64,000 nt of DNA from Bufo bufo (taxonomy: Eukaryota > Chordata > Amphibia > Anura > Bufonidae), in contig NC_053392.1 of the NCBI RefSeq assembly GCF_905171765.1, positions 504,166,556-504,230,555 of the forward strand, read 5' to 3'. Under the pieces are notes generated by a model. It was not told the origin of the DNA and did no database searches. It saw only the letters and a program-made list of their open reading frames with translations. Every line of letters starts with the position of its first letter. Positions within the stretch are counted from its first letter, which is position 1. Position numbers and translations under genes: made by a program. This document shows, one piece after another, positions 20,588 to 32,420 of the stretch.

Positions 20588-22121
20588 TGTGAGGGATACC
20601 ACGCCTCGTGCCCGCTTGACGTCACCTACGTCAAGCTCACGAGCGGCGGTATGGTCCCTGGTTACCAAGACGTGACGTTACGCCCTCCTGGAGGAGCATG
20701 TAAGGTCAGCTTGGTACAGTTTAGGCTACTTTCACACTAGCGTTCGGAGCGGATCCGTCTGATGTTTCATCAGACGGATCCGCTCCGATAATGCAGACGT
20801 TTGCATCCGTTCAGAACGGATCCGTCTGCATTATTACTTAGAAAATTTTCTAAGTCTGAAAGTAGCCTGAGCGGATCCGTTCAGACTTTACATTGAAAGT
20901 CAATGGGGAACGGATCCGCTTGAAGATTGAGCCATATAGTTTCATCTTCAAGCGGATCCGTCCCCATTGACTTACATTGTAAGTGTGGACGGATCCGCTC
21001 GCCTCCGCACGGCCAGGCGGACACCCGAACGCTGCAAGCAGCGTTCAGGTGTCCGCTCACTGAGCGGAGCGGAGGCTGAACGCTGGCTGGCGGATGCATT
21101 CTCAGTGGATCCGCCTCCACTGAGAATGCATTGGGGCCAGACGGATGCGTTCGGGGCCGCTCGTGAGCCCCTTCAAACGGTGCGCACGAGCGGACACCCG
21201 AACGCTAGTGTGAAAGTAGCCTTACACAGACACCTCCTGTCCACGCGGGCACAGAGAGGCAACAAGCTAAGAGAGCCTTTTCACTGCCGCAGTGAAAACA
21301 GCGCTGTCTCAGCCCGGGTAATCTGCCACCAGCTTCTCATTTGATGTAAGCCTGGTCCGCTAACGGGATTATATAGGGTGAGAAACCAACCCGCTATAGC
21401 TTATAACTAGGCCGAAACACGGACATGGGGATTCGTGATCGAGATACAAGACAGCACAGGATTCAATTATATATTTAATTTCCCTAAGGGCACACTAGAT
21501 AACACAATATGCACTAAGAATATATACAGTGGTCTGAGGTTACAAATACAGGTAATATGGAATAAACAGGATTACACAGAGCACAAGTCAGTTTCCGGGT
21601 AGATGAATGTTCCTTTGCTGTATTCACATGGAGGGCAGTGATGTCAGCTGGTTTCCAGGTCTCTCCAAACACATTTGCACGATGTGACCCCCTTTCAGAA
21701 AAAGACCAACAGGTAAAGTAAAACATGGTACCGTTATTTGGTTTCTGTGGGAAGATATGTATATCTCCCCTCCCGGGCATCCTAGCATCAAGCCAGGACC
21801 ACGTGGATGTTTGACTTTGCCCCAGGATCGCAAAAAGATAACCGATTTATGCCTGGGATGGATGGACGGTTCATAATTCCTTATAAATCGCCGATTCCAT
21901 GCAGTCTTCTAGATTTGATTGAACTGGGGAATGGCTTAGACCCCCTGCAGGGAGGTTTTCCTGCAGGTTCCGTGCTGTCTGAATGGAGGTGTGAAATGTG
22001 GCCTACTTGGAGTTTTCTGCTATCTGACTGGGGCTTTGAAGCAGGGACTCTTGTGGAGTTTGATTTCCTCTGCCACTCCTAAAGCAAATGGGAGGAATGA
22101 AATCATACTCCATATTCCTCA
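20588..22121 (-). repeat. 5' LTR of the Gypsy element, carrying a MITE
   Basis: Same ends as the LTR at 14121-15233. It contains the Harbinger MITE at 20724-21221; without it the length is about 1.03 kb. A block present in the other LTR (about 14690-14820) is deleted here near 21690. Confidence 0.88.
20724..21221. mobile_element. Harbinger-type MITE inside the Gypsy LTR
   Basis: Termini GGCTACTTTCACACTAGCGT and ACGCTAGTGTGAAAGTAGCC are perfect inverted repeats with TTA on both sides (20721-20723, 21222-21224). The partner LTR has a single TTA at 14254-14256, proving the target duplication. The interior is a chain of GGATCCG-containing inverted arms. No ORF of its own. Confidence 0.93.
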
Positions 22122-23634
22122 TAGAAAAATTCTAATTTAGAAAATTGTGAATTTTTCCAAATTTTCGTAAATTTGGGATTATTTTATAAATAAAGGTTAA
22201 ATATATCGACTCATATTTACCACTATCATGAAGTACAATGTGTCACGAGAAAACAATCTCAGAATGTCTTGGATAAGTAAAAGCGTTCCAAAGTTATTAC
22301 CACATAAAGTGACACATGTCAGGTTTGCAAAAATCGGCCTGGGATTTAAGCCTCATGCAGACGTCCGTGGAACACGGTCCGTGAGATACCGGACTGGCAT
22401 TGCAGGAGCGTACGGCGTCATAGCAACCAATGACGCCTTGCGCTCCTGCAATGCCAGTCCGGTATCTCACGGACCGTGTTCCACTGACGTCTGCATGAGG
22501 CCTTAAGGTGAAAGTGGCTCAGTACTGAAGGGTTTAAACATTTCACCATTAATATGCAGTGTAGTTTTCAGGCATGTTATAGAGCAGGAGGAGCTGAGCA
22601 GATTGATATATATACTGTAGTTTTAAGGGGAAAAGATTCAGTTTAACTTGTAATTTAGTCATTTAAATTCCTATTCTTTCTACGTTTAGGAGTCCAGTGG
22701 GCAGCCCTACTCCTTTCCTTTATACAAAATCATACATAAGTAGCTGTCAGTCACTGAGTAGGACCGCCCACATGACTCCGCAGCATAGAAAGAGAAGGGA
22801 TTTAAATTAATAAACTAAGAGGCAGATTTATAAGTGTCTAAAAAAATATGTATTTGTTGCCCATATCAACCAATCAGAGCACAGTTTTCATTTTTAAAGA
22901 GCTCTTTAAAAAATGAAAGCTGTCCTGTGATTGGTTGATATGGGCAAAGACACCTTTCCTTTAGACACTTTCATAAATCTCCCCCTTAATGTTATCCAGA
23001 ATTTTTTTCCAGTAAGACTACAGGACAAGTTCACCTTAAAGGAGAATTCTGGTTTTATGATATTGATGACTTCCTGATCAATATCGGATCAGTGAGGGTT
23101 CAACTCCGGGCATCCTCCACGATCATGCAAATGCTGTGTTCTCTTCCGTGTTTACCTCCACAACATCTACGTTGTGTTGGCTTCTCTCCCGTTCAAGTGA
23201 ACAGGATGAAAAACTGTAACCACTTCAATGTAGATGGCGTGCAGGTAAACATGAAAGAGGATGCAGCACTCACATGAGCACCGCAGCCTCTTCAAACAGC
23301 TGATCAGCGTGGGTGCCAGGAATCAGACCCTCTCTAATCAGATCTTGACTACCAGTACTCGTCATTAGGAGAGAGGCCATTAATATCCTGAAACCAGAAT
23401 ACCACTTTAAGAAAAAGACATGTTTCTCCTCTCCTTCTTATTTAAGGTGTATTGGCTTGTTGACTGAAGAAATTTGTCTCTCCCAGTACTGCATGTTTTA
23501 GTACAACCCAGCCTTTTCCTAAAATAATTTTAAGCCTGTTGCACTGGACATCTAAATACAACATATTTAATGAGAATTTGGAACTTGAAAATATTACTAG
23601 CAAATAAAAATTCCAGTCCTTCCTTAGGCATGTG
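22122..23634. repeat. Right flanking direct repeat (X') of the Gypsy element
   Basis: Copy of 12124-14120 without the 12503-13168 block. It starts in the middle of a transposon whose left part exists only beyond the other copy (9200-12123), so it is a duplicated piece of locus, not an independent insertion. It keeps the right end of that transposon (...AGTACTGAAGGGTTTAA, near 22535) and an intact T2 MITE with TTAA ends (23036-23410) that is eroded in the left copy. Confidence 0.8.
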
Positions 23635-23679
23635 TAAATAGCTTAGCCAGAAATAATTACCTTGATTTACTATGAGTTA

Positions 23680-23974
23680 GGGCTCATGCACACGGCAGTT
23701 CCGTGCATTGGGGACCGCAATTTGCAGTCCCCAATGCACAGGCAATATACGTGCGGCGGCCCGGACGGATTGAGACCCATTCAACTTGAATGGGTCTGTG
23801 ATCCGTCTGCACCATAAAAAAATAGAACACGTTCTATTTTTTTGCGGTGCAGAGGCACGGACAGAAACTCCGTAGTGCTTCCGTTCCGCTCCGCACCACA
23901 TCCGTGATGTGGGGTGCACATGGCCGATGCCCGCAATTCGGCCATGGCCGGGAAACAGCCGTGTGCATGAGCCC
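23680..23974. mobile_element. Harbinger-type MITE
   Basis: GGGCTCATGCACACGGC at the left and GCCGTGTGCATGAGCCC at the right lie inside TTA duplications (23677-23679, 23975-23977). A hairpin centre joins ...AATAGAACACGTTCTATTTTT at about 23820-23840. Confidence 0.85.
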
Positions 23975-23977
23975 TTA

Positions 23978-26900
23978 TAGACCTCTAGACTGGTAGAATA
24001 TAAATTTGCCAATTATGACAGGTGACTCAGGTTGTATAATAAATCTGGTAAAACTTTAAATAGTCGCTGTATTTTCACACAATTTCATAAAATAAAAAAA
24101 TTTGCCTGCTTCCCCCGTAAAAAAAAATCGGAAAAGTCATGGCCACTAGGGGTTCTCACTCACTTCCATCTAAATTGCAGTCCACTAAGATCTGTCCCTA
24201 GTAACAGAGACACAGAAGACATCTCACAGTAAATGAAGGGGGTGTCAGAGCAAGTTGAGGTACTGAGCCTGGCAGAAGAATTGCTTCTACACTGCTTCTG
24301 AGTTCACAGTAGCCTTTTGTGTGTCTGTGAGTGTAATCTCCCCCTTCGTATCTGTTCTGTGAGCTCTGGAGCTGAAATCATACATCGTGAGAAGTAAGGG
24401 AAATTACGACACAGCAGTACAATGCTGGCAGATTCCACATAAGGGAATTCCCTGCTTCTGAGTGAAATGCATCTAGCTGTGCTATTGAAACAAGTAATAA
24501 TATTACTGAAGAAGACATTAAAAGATACATTCTTTCACAGTTATGATTGTACAAAGAAGCGCAGCCATTGTGCAAACTTTTTTTTTTTTTACTCAGTTAT
24601 GCTTTACGCTAAATTTGTCCTTGCATCCTCTTTCAGAATTTTACACCAGATATTTTGCTGCAAAAAGTCACATTTTAGGCCATGCCCCTTATCGGTAAGC
24701 CACAAACCCTTGTCAATCATGGCGAAAACACAAGATGCAACATTTCGCATCAATAGTGAATCTGGGCCAGTGTGTTTAACTTGCATATTTTGGGTCTCCA
24801 CTCCCCCCCCCTTACCACCACCACCTTCCATTATTTAATCTCTCTCTCTGTGTTGAGTGGGTGACTCTGTCTGTTTTGAAGCTGGAGAGTCATGCTCTGA
24901 CCTATCAGATTTCCTCCTTCTACCCTCTTATGCCTCAGCCTAGACAGAGGAACTACATCATCATGTCAATGGCATGTCTCTGTGTTGCAGATGAGAAACA
25001 TTTTAGTGACCTAGGCAGTTTAGGAACATTTAGTCTAGCAGGGAAAGCAGGACCACAGGCTGCAGGAATGTGAGGGAGATTTCATTTTCTCTAACACAAC
25101 GTTTCATAGGTTAAAATATATTACTGATACGATAGCTGTAAGAGTTTAAAGGAGTGCCAGTTAAAACTATGTGGTGGTCATTTACTGAAGACTGGCATTT
25201 CACACGTCAGTCTTAGTAAAAACAACGCTGGAAGAAAATCAACCAAATTTGATATATCTTCAGGATTTGGAGTATATTGATGGTGTAATGTGCACCACTT
25301 TCCCGACACACATTTTGTAAAAAAGCTCGGGTTGTGGAGATCCCATGGTGACTCGCCTCACTGCACCCCACCAACTTTTGTAAAGGTATGGGGGGGGGGA
25401 ATTAACCATAGTTAGAGGAGGAGGAACAGTATAGACTTCAGCGCCCTGAAGTGCTATGCTTAATCCCTTAATTTTATAGGGGCTGGCTACCTTTCCAAAA
25501 ACACCTACCTACAGCGTGCCACTGAATCACAATAGTTTCCTACACCTTTTGTCATACAGCTATTAAAAAAAAAAACATGACCCCCTGTATTTTTAGCAGT
25601 GTGTCTGGACCAGCTTGCTTAATGACACAAACTAACAGTTCTCTGCCTAAGACCTTACTTTCAATAATAGAGATGTATGTAGATGGATAGGCATTGTTGC
25701 CCCCTCCAAGCTCACCCCATTTCTCATCTCCGGCCAGGAGAACCTGGCGCTTCGTAAGTGGAGCTAGCTATTGCATGGATTTCATTGCACGCACTTGAGC
25801 TTCTGACACATACTTGCATATAAAACATATAGTGAAGGCCTAGTGGATCACAGTGATGTTATACAGATGTGACACTGCTTGTGAGGGAGACATAAGTCTG
25901 TCACTGCTTAAAAAAAAAGTCATTAGTACAAAGACCAATGTGAAATCAAATGACCCATATTGTAAGTAATAAGCTTTTCTTATCTATCAAGAAATTTCAG
26001 TTGTAATGATGGACTTATCAGCGGCCTGCACGTGTTATCAGTGGCCCAGAAGCTTGCAATCTTTTACCGACTGCTTGTTCCACTTTTGCAGTAGAGTTGT
26101 TGCACTCAGCATAACTACCACTCGGCTACATGTCAGGATGTGATGAGAAAAAGATTACAACATGTCAAGTACACAACTACTGTATATGTGAGACAGTAGG
26201 GGGAAGTTAGGATACTGTCAGCTGATCAGACTCTAGGACTTAAAGTGGTATGCTACCACTGGGACCCCAACTGACTGAAGAGTTATCACTATCAAATAAA
26301 AAGAATATCCCTTTAAATGCCTCCTTCAGTACAGTACTATAGTATATGGTACTAGTGTACCAGCTTTAAATGCATGATAAATATATTTTTTTAATCTTTG
26401 CACCTAAATGTCTTACCATCATTAATAACTAAGAGATCATTTGCAGCATAACTATAATTGCAGGTGATTCACTAGAAAGGTGACTTCAGATGGGTTTATA
26501 ATCACCTGGCATTCATGGGTCCTCCCTGAGTCTCATTATCATGTTAGGGGCCAAAGCCACCAATAAATCCTCCTGTGGTGAGCCACTGTGCAATTGGGAC
26601 TACGGCAGGGTTTCTCAAGGTTTTTTTTTTTCTCACTGGCACCTCACCAGCAAGATTCATCTACTGTTAAAGGAGCAATAAATGACATAAAAGGTACTTC
26701 GACAATACAAATCTGAGTGGTCAGCTGTGGACTTTAAAAATTACAAATAGCTTAATACAATTTGCAAAATCAAAGAAATAAAAAATCAACGGCAGGTCAA
26801 AGAAAGCATTAAAAACTGAGTATAAAGAACGTTAATGGCGAGTTGGTTACTAGGAATCGAGAGAAGATAGAAGTTACTAATAAATTAGTTCTTTAGCTCT

Positions 26901-27120
26901 ATATGTATAAAAAAGCTGCTGATGTAGGCAATGCTGTCAATATACACAAGTCCCATTTATGACTACCAGTTACCGCCATGTGCATCATGGACACCAGCTA
27001 GACAGGCTGGGACTGACTCAATAAGGTACTGGTAGGTTTGTCGAATTATCTTCTATATAAAATTAATCTTCATATAAAAGAGAAGATCTCAGAAAAATAA
27101 AATATAAAAATGATCGGATC
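23978..27120. other. Intergenic stretch without a recognised gene
   Basis: No ORF with family motifs, no paired splice signals framing conserved protein, and no complete MITE seen. It includes short T runs, a CT-rich patch at about 24798-24850 and AT-rich DNA. This is the longest part of the left half without obvious recent insertions and could contain regulatory sequence, which I cannot judge. Confidence 0.5.
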
Positions 27121-27966
27121 CTCTAGGCCAGGGGTCTCCAAACCCCGGCCCGCGGGCCACATCCGGCCCGATTGTGCGTTCGATCCGGCCCGCCCGCAGC
27201 TGGCAGGTTGCAGGAACCAAATCCGCACAACCGCCCAGGGGCGTAACGATCGCGGTCGCAGAGGATGCGACCGCGACCGGGCCCGGCGGTGGGGGGGGCC
27301 CGCAGCTCCGTCGCCCCATCGCAAGTAATTTTAACATTTTTATGTAAATGGCTGGTCGCTTGGGCCCCCGGCCTCTGTGAGTAGTTGCGCCGCCCCACCA
27401 ACCCCAGCCCTGCCTCCATCCATTCGGGCTCCGCCTCCACCCATTCAGGCCTGGTGGCGCTGTGATATCGCGCCAGCCAGGTCTCGCGGGATCACACAAC
27501 GCACGCTGGAAGACAGGATTGTGGGCTGCAAGCAAGAGCAAGAAGGCGGGAGCGGAGCAGTCTGACGAGGTAAGTATTTTTTTTTTAAATGTGCACACCA
27601 CCACTGCCTGGCTATAACTCACAGGGGGGCACCTGGCATGGAACTAAATGTCAGGCAAGAAATCCTCCACAGGGGACCAATGGGGAACAAAAATATATTT
27701 CAATAAGAAAAAAAGGCAAAAAAAATGGAAAAAAAATTAAACAGATAACAGAGGGGGCAAAAATGCAATATATACACACAGGGGATAAATGATTATGGAA
27801 TATATACAGAGGGGGCAAAATGGATATATACAGGGCCCCTCTATTTATATCCATTTTGCCCCCTCTGTATATATTCCATTTTCCCCTCTTTATCGATATT
27901 CCACTTTCCCCACCTGTGGAGCAAAATTGTATATATCTTATTTTGCCCCCTCTCACATTGTATATA

Positions 27967-28160
27967 TTCTGAGTGAGAGGGGGCAAAATAAAAATATATT
28001 CTGAGTGAGAGGGGGCAAAATAAAATGTATTGTGAGTGAGAGGGGGCAAAATAAAATGTATTGTGAGTGAGAGGGGGCAAAATAAAATGTATTCTGAGTG
28101 AGAGGGGGCAAAATAAAATGTATTCTGAGTGAGAGGGGGCAAAATAAAATGTATTCTGAG
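27967..28160. repeat. 31-bp minisatellite, about six copies
   Basis: Unit gtgagtgagagggggcaaaa plus taaaatgtatt, six imperfect copies. The reverse-strand frame encodes FAPSHSEYILF-type repeats and is not a gene. Confidence 0.9.
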
Positions 28161-28640
28161 TTTGCTGACATTGCTGTTCTGATGGGGACATTGCTGTGCT
28201 GATGGGGACACCGCTGATGGGGACATTGCTGTGCTGATGGGGACAACGCTGATAGGGACACGGGTGTCCCCATCAATGGTGTCCCCATCAGTGGTGTCCC
28301 CATCAGCACAGCAATGTCCCCAACAGCAGCGTCCCCATCAGTGGTGTCCCCATCAGCACAGCAATGTCCCCAACAGCAGCGTCCCCATCAGTGGGTGTCC
28401 CCATGATGGGAATATTGTTTTTCTGATGGGAATATTGTTTTTTTGATGGGAATATTTTTTTTTTTATGGTAATATATTGCTTTTCTGATGGGGACATTGC
28501 TGTTCTGATTTGGCCATTGCTGTTCTGATGGGGACACCGCTGATAGGGACACGGGTGTCCCCATCAATGGTGTCCCCATCAGCCGCGTCCCCAACAGCAG
28601 TGTCCCCATCAGTGGTGGCCCCTATCAGCTGCTAATGGGG
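28156..28640. repeat. Imperfect and partly inverted copies of the 20-bp repeat family
   Basis: Copies of ctgatggggacattgctgt occur in one orientation and gtccccatcagtggtgtc-type copies in the opposite one, with 28261-28396 inverted relative to the flanks. This creates several potential hairpins between gacaccgctgat and atcagcagtgtc-like text. Confidence 0.75.
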
Positions 28641-28706
28641 ACTCCGCTGATGGGGACATTGCTGTTCTGATGGGGACATCGTTGATGGGGACATTGCTGT
28701 GCTTAA

Positions 28707-29126
28707 GGGTGACACGGCTGATGGGGACATTGCTGTGCTGATGCTGACATTGCTGTGCTGATGCTGACATTGCTGTGCTGATGCTGACATTGCTGTGCTG
28801 ATGGGGACATTGCTGTGCTGATGCTGACATTGCTGTGCTGATGCTGACATTGCTGTGCTGATGCTGACATTGCTGTGCTGATGGGGACATTGCTGTGCTG
28901 ATGGGGACATTGCTGTGCTGATGGGGACATTGTTGTGCTGATGCTGACATTGCTGTGCTGATGCTGACATTGCTGTGCTGATGCTGACATTGCTGTGCTG
29001 ATGGGGACATTGCTGTGCTGATGGGGACATTGCTGTGCTGATGGGGACATTGCTGTGCTGATGGGGACATTGCTGTGCTGATGGGGACATTGCTGTGCTG
29101 ATGGGGACATTTTTGTGCTGATGGGG
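28707..29126. repeat. 20-bp minisatellite with higher-order variant pattern
   Basis: About 21 copies of gctgatggggacattgctgt. Two variants differ at three adjacent bases (atggggacat versus atgctgacat) and occur in blocks of three, suggesting amplification of about 120-bp higher-order units. Confidence 0.93.
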
Positions 29127-29347
29127 ACACCGCTGATAGGGACACGGGTGTCTTTGCGTTGTTTTGCTAAAGTTTTTTCTCTTTTGTTCTCAGTCATATC
29201 ATGCTGATTACAAAAACGATCCATGTAAAATATATACATTTAATTTAATTTTAATACATAACTGATTTTTTTTTCCGGCCCCCGAATACTTGTAAAATCT
29301 TCAATGTGGCCCTCCTGTTGAAAAGTTTGGAGACCCCTGCTCTAGGC

Positions 29348-31225
29348 TGACATATCACCACTAAGTTCTTTGATAAGAAATCTTAATTCGTTTTGTGCAA
29401 TCAGTGAAACAAGGGACAGATATTTATGTAAAAATATATGTAATAATTTATTTATAAATGAGTAAAATCCAATACAAAACAGACATAAAATAGATGGATA
29501 GACAAATTGACGTAGTACCAACAAACCACCACTAAATAGTGGTGTAACCCACTATTGCTTTCTCACCAGCACAAAATTGTCCGAATATCAATGAAATATA
29601 TATCATACAAAATTGAATATAAAAAGGATAAACATGGATTAATACTGGAAGCATAACTGATCCACTGTCTCCTTATGACCAATCAAAAATATATATATAT
29701 GATATTAATATGATATTATACCCCACTCGGCAATCATACTATGGAAATATAATTTCCCAAGGGTTTTTCCTCTACTCAGATAATGTCCAATCTCCCATTA
29801 GCAATATGCATCTTTGCTAAGAGGACAACTAGCATTAGGGAGGTGTTTAACACTATATGTTCCCACAGTATGGGGACTCTTGACTATATGCCGAGAGGAA
29901 TATCTCATTAATACCACAATTAGTGAGTACAAATATACGTTACCGGGTCAAGGATGAACAGGGTTTCGGATGTGATCAGTTCTCAAAAACTCTTCCAGTA
30001 GACAAAAATGAATCCAAGTTTCTTTGTGATGAATCCTTCTTATGGGCAATTTTCTCTGTGCCAATGTTTCTTTGTAGCAAGATTTTCTTGTGTTGTAGTT
30101 GTATTTTAGTTGTTGAAGTAAGTTGTTAGTTGAAGTTCTGTTCAGTTGAAAGGGAGTAGAGTTCCCTCTAACCTCTTACATGCATACTTTATACCCCATG
30201 TTATCTAAGAACTAATCCCCTTCTAGATTAGGGATCTCCAATCAGACAAGGTGGGTGTATTCGTATGCAGATAATAATGATGTCATTTTAACCCTCGAAA
30301 TACTGGTGAAAATGACATACTATTATCCATCTACCTCTAGATGGCACTGTCGTACCACATAACAATTTCAAACATTAATTCTAAATTCCTAATAATACGT
30401 TCACATGACCTTCTTAACATCTCCAATATACATCAGTATTAATGGTTTCTTCCTGAAATTTTAATTACCCATAATCTAGACATGTTGGAGTCACTATCTT
30501 CTACTGTCTTTTTAAATTCATGATACTGGACAATGGGACTTCTTATTTGACATCTGGGTTCATTAACTTGTCCACATGGATGGCTAATAATATTCAGCTC
30601 TCCTCATGAAATCCAATTAGTAGGAAAACAACCTCAATACTTTCTAGATCTTAAAAAGGCCATATTCAATCAGTGAGATACACACGGCATAAAATATATA
30701 TTCTAAATGAAACCTACATGGTACTATATATATATATATATATATATATACATACATACATACATATATATCGACACACTGTTACACATAAATTACACAT
30801 TATATAAATCATTGGTTAAGATATGTTGCAAATCTAAATATACCACACAGAAATATATAGAACATAATCATGCATACATGAATGGGACATTCACACACCA
30901 AATGTTTCCCATAAGGCATGATTTTCCTTAATGACCTTGTAATGAAGTAAAAATAATACATTGCTATTTAAATGGTTATCTCTCACAGACACATGTCTGT
31001 AGGACCCATTATAGTATTAACAGATACACCACATCTGCTCACAATAATTTTTAAGAGGCAATACATTCTATGTCCGCTACAAACATGTTACCCAAATAGA
31101 ACTCAGCATAACCTCATCTCGGCCTATTTCAATCCTATAGAAAGATTTTAGACTCTGGTTCTGTCTTTACACTTAAAGGCAATGAGCATTGATATTTAGA
31201 CTATAATATCTTCAGATAAGACTGT
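29348..31225. other. AT-rich intergenic stretch, no gene recognised
   Basis: No protein motif or complete transposon seen. A (TA)n tract followed by tacataca repeats lies at about 30724-30768. Two diverged copies of the text around 'accactaagttc / accactaaatag' occur near 29355 and 29528 but are too short to interpret. Confidence 0.5.
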
Positions 31226-31227
31226 AT

Positions 31228-32420
31228 ACTTATGAAAATGCACGACAGGTTGTCACAGGTATCTGGAGTCATACTGACTGCAGTGCATCCCACAGCTGCC
31301 GGAAGATGTGTAGAGGAGGATCCATAGAGAGAACTTGACGATCGAGGTGGTCCCACAGATGTTTAGTTGGGTTTAAGTCTGGAGAATTTGGGGGCCAAGG
31401 TAGTACTTAGAAGTCTTGGTCATGCTTTTCCAACCAATGTCGATCATTTTGATATAGTAGGATTATTTTAAACATAATTAAATGTTGGATATATCTAGGA
31501 TGCAGTATTTGGTATAAAGGCTAGATGGCTACAGAGGAGACGTCATGAATCGAGACAAGGAATTCCTCTGCTGGTTTTCCCACCAGGAATATCTTGATTG
31601 TGTCCAGATGTACGCTACATCACTCTTTGCTAAACAACATATCACATTCCTTTAGGCTCATTTGTATTATTAGTTGTAAGGGGCGACACCCAGGGCTTTG
31701 CTAATAAAGAGAGGTTTTTGGAGTTGGAAGAGGTAGAGGAAGACTAAAATACCACCATGAGTTGTGTCTTCGCATTCTTTAACCCCTAGACTAAATTTTA
31801 AGATCTGGAGCATTGCAGACAACATGGTTAGGTCCCCTGTATAGGGATCACGAAAAAATTCTACCTTGACAATTTCTAGCCATGTCTTGCTGGAAGATTC
31901 CATTTGCCCCAGGGAAGACAACCAGCATATATGGATGTACATGATCTTCAAGGATGGATTTATACCCAAATTGGTTCAGAGTGCCTTCCACATGGATGAG
32001 TGGTGAATGAAAACATTCCCCAGACTATAACAATACCACCACCAGCTTGTGTTCTTTCAGCAATGGTTGCAGGGTGTTTGTCCTCTGATGTTACTCGCCT
32101 GACATGATAATGTCCATATGTTCGATAAAGCAGAAAATGTGACTCATTAGAGAAGGCAACCCTTTGCCAATCAGTGGAGGTTCAATTCTGATGCTGCCAC
32201 GAAAATTGAAGCCTTTTCTGCAAATGCAACTTCATTAGCAGAGGTGCAGTGACCATCTATCTTCTTGGGAGCCACAAACGCAGTAGGCTTCGCTGAACTG
32301 TTGTTTTAAACAAAGGGCTGGTAGCCCCCCTGGTTATTTTGGCGGTAAGCTGCTCCACTGTAGCGCATTGGCCCTCCCTTGCCCACCTTTGTAGACGACG
32401 TTCACCTCTCATAGTAATGG
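31228..32420 (-). pseudogene. Degenerate Tc1-like transposase
   Basis: Reading the minus strand: ERRLQRWAREGQCATVEQLT...TTVQRSLLRLWL (32412-32260) is a Tc1-type N-terminal helix-turn-helix; FPGANGIFQQDMARNCQ near 31900 corresponds to the FQQDNAP.H segment with the second catalytic Asp; PPNSPDLNPTKHLWDHLDRQV near 31390-31330 is the third catalytic region, where the usual Glu of NP.E is Lys. Frames shift repeatedly and about 430 bp of unrelated sequence (31450-31880) separate the last two motifs. Dead copy; terminal inverted repeats not found. Confidence 0.75.

Larger units (their letters stand above)
14121..22121 (-). mobile_element. Gypsy/Ty3-type LTR retrotransposon, minus strand, lacking integrase
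   Basis: On the minus strand the order is LTR (20588-22121), primer-binding site, gag, CCHC zinc knuckle, aspartic protease, reverse transcriptase, RNase H, polypurine tract, LTR (14121-15233). Both LTRs have TG...CA ends. No integrase-coding sequence exists: pol ends straight after RNase H. A hAT element sits in RNase H (15478-17126), a Harbinger MITE in the 5' LTR (20724-21221), and a piece of pol is present in inverted orientation (17818-18035). Frames are broken many times. By eye the LTRs differ at about 7% of aligned bases, so this is an old copy. Confidence 0.9.
27129..29339. mobile_element. Non-autonomous hAT (Charlie-like) element
   Basis: Ends CAGGGGTCTCCAAAC and GTTTGGAGACCCCTG are perfect 15-bp inverted repeats, flanked by the 8-bp duplication ctctaggc (27121-27128, 29340-29347). 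The subterminal text (gggccacatccggccc / ggccctcctgttgaaaag) resembles vertebrate hAT-Charlie ends. Inside are a GC-rich segment with the CAGGGGCGTAACG start of another hAT family (27235), a palindromic region (27780-27890), and two minisatellites. No transposase remains. Confidence 0.92.

Noticed and set aside
14121..22121. An infectious retrovirus with envelope gene
   Set aside because: No signal peptide or membrane-spanning envelope-like frame exists between RNase H and the LTR; the pol order and motifs fit Ty3/Gypsy.
27651..28309. Minus-strand frames rich in FAPSHSEYILF
   Set aside because: Product of the 31-bp array and neighbouring inverted text inside a hAT element.
28156..29126. CRISPR-like regular repeats
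   Set aside because: Units are contiguous 20-mers with no unique spacers, in a eukaryotic transposon.
28609..29239. Three minus-strand frames of 150-178 codons (QHSNVPISTAM repeats)
   Set aside because: The 20-bp array has no stop in any minus-strand frame; the 'protein' is the same repeat read in three phases.
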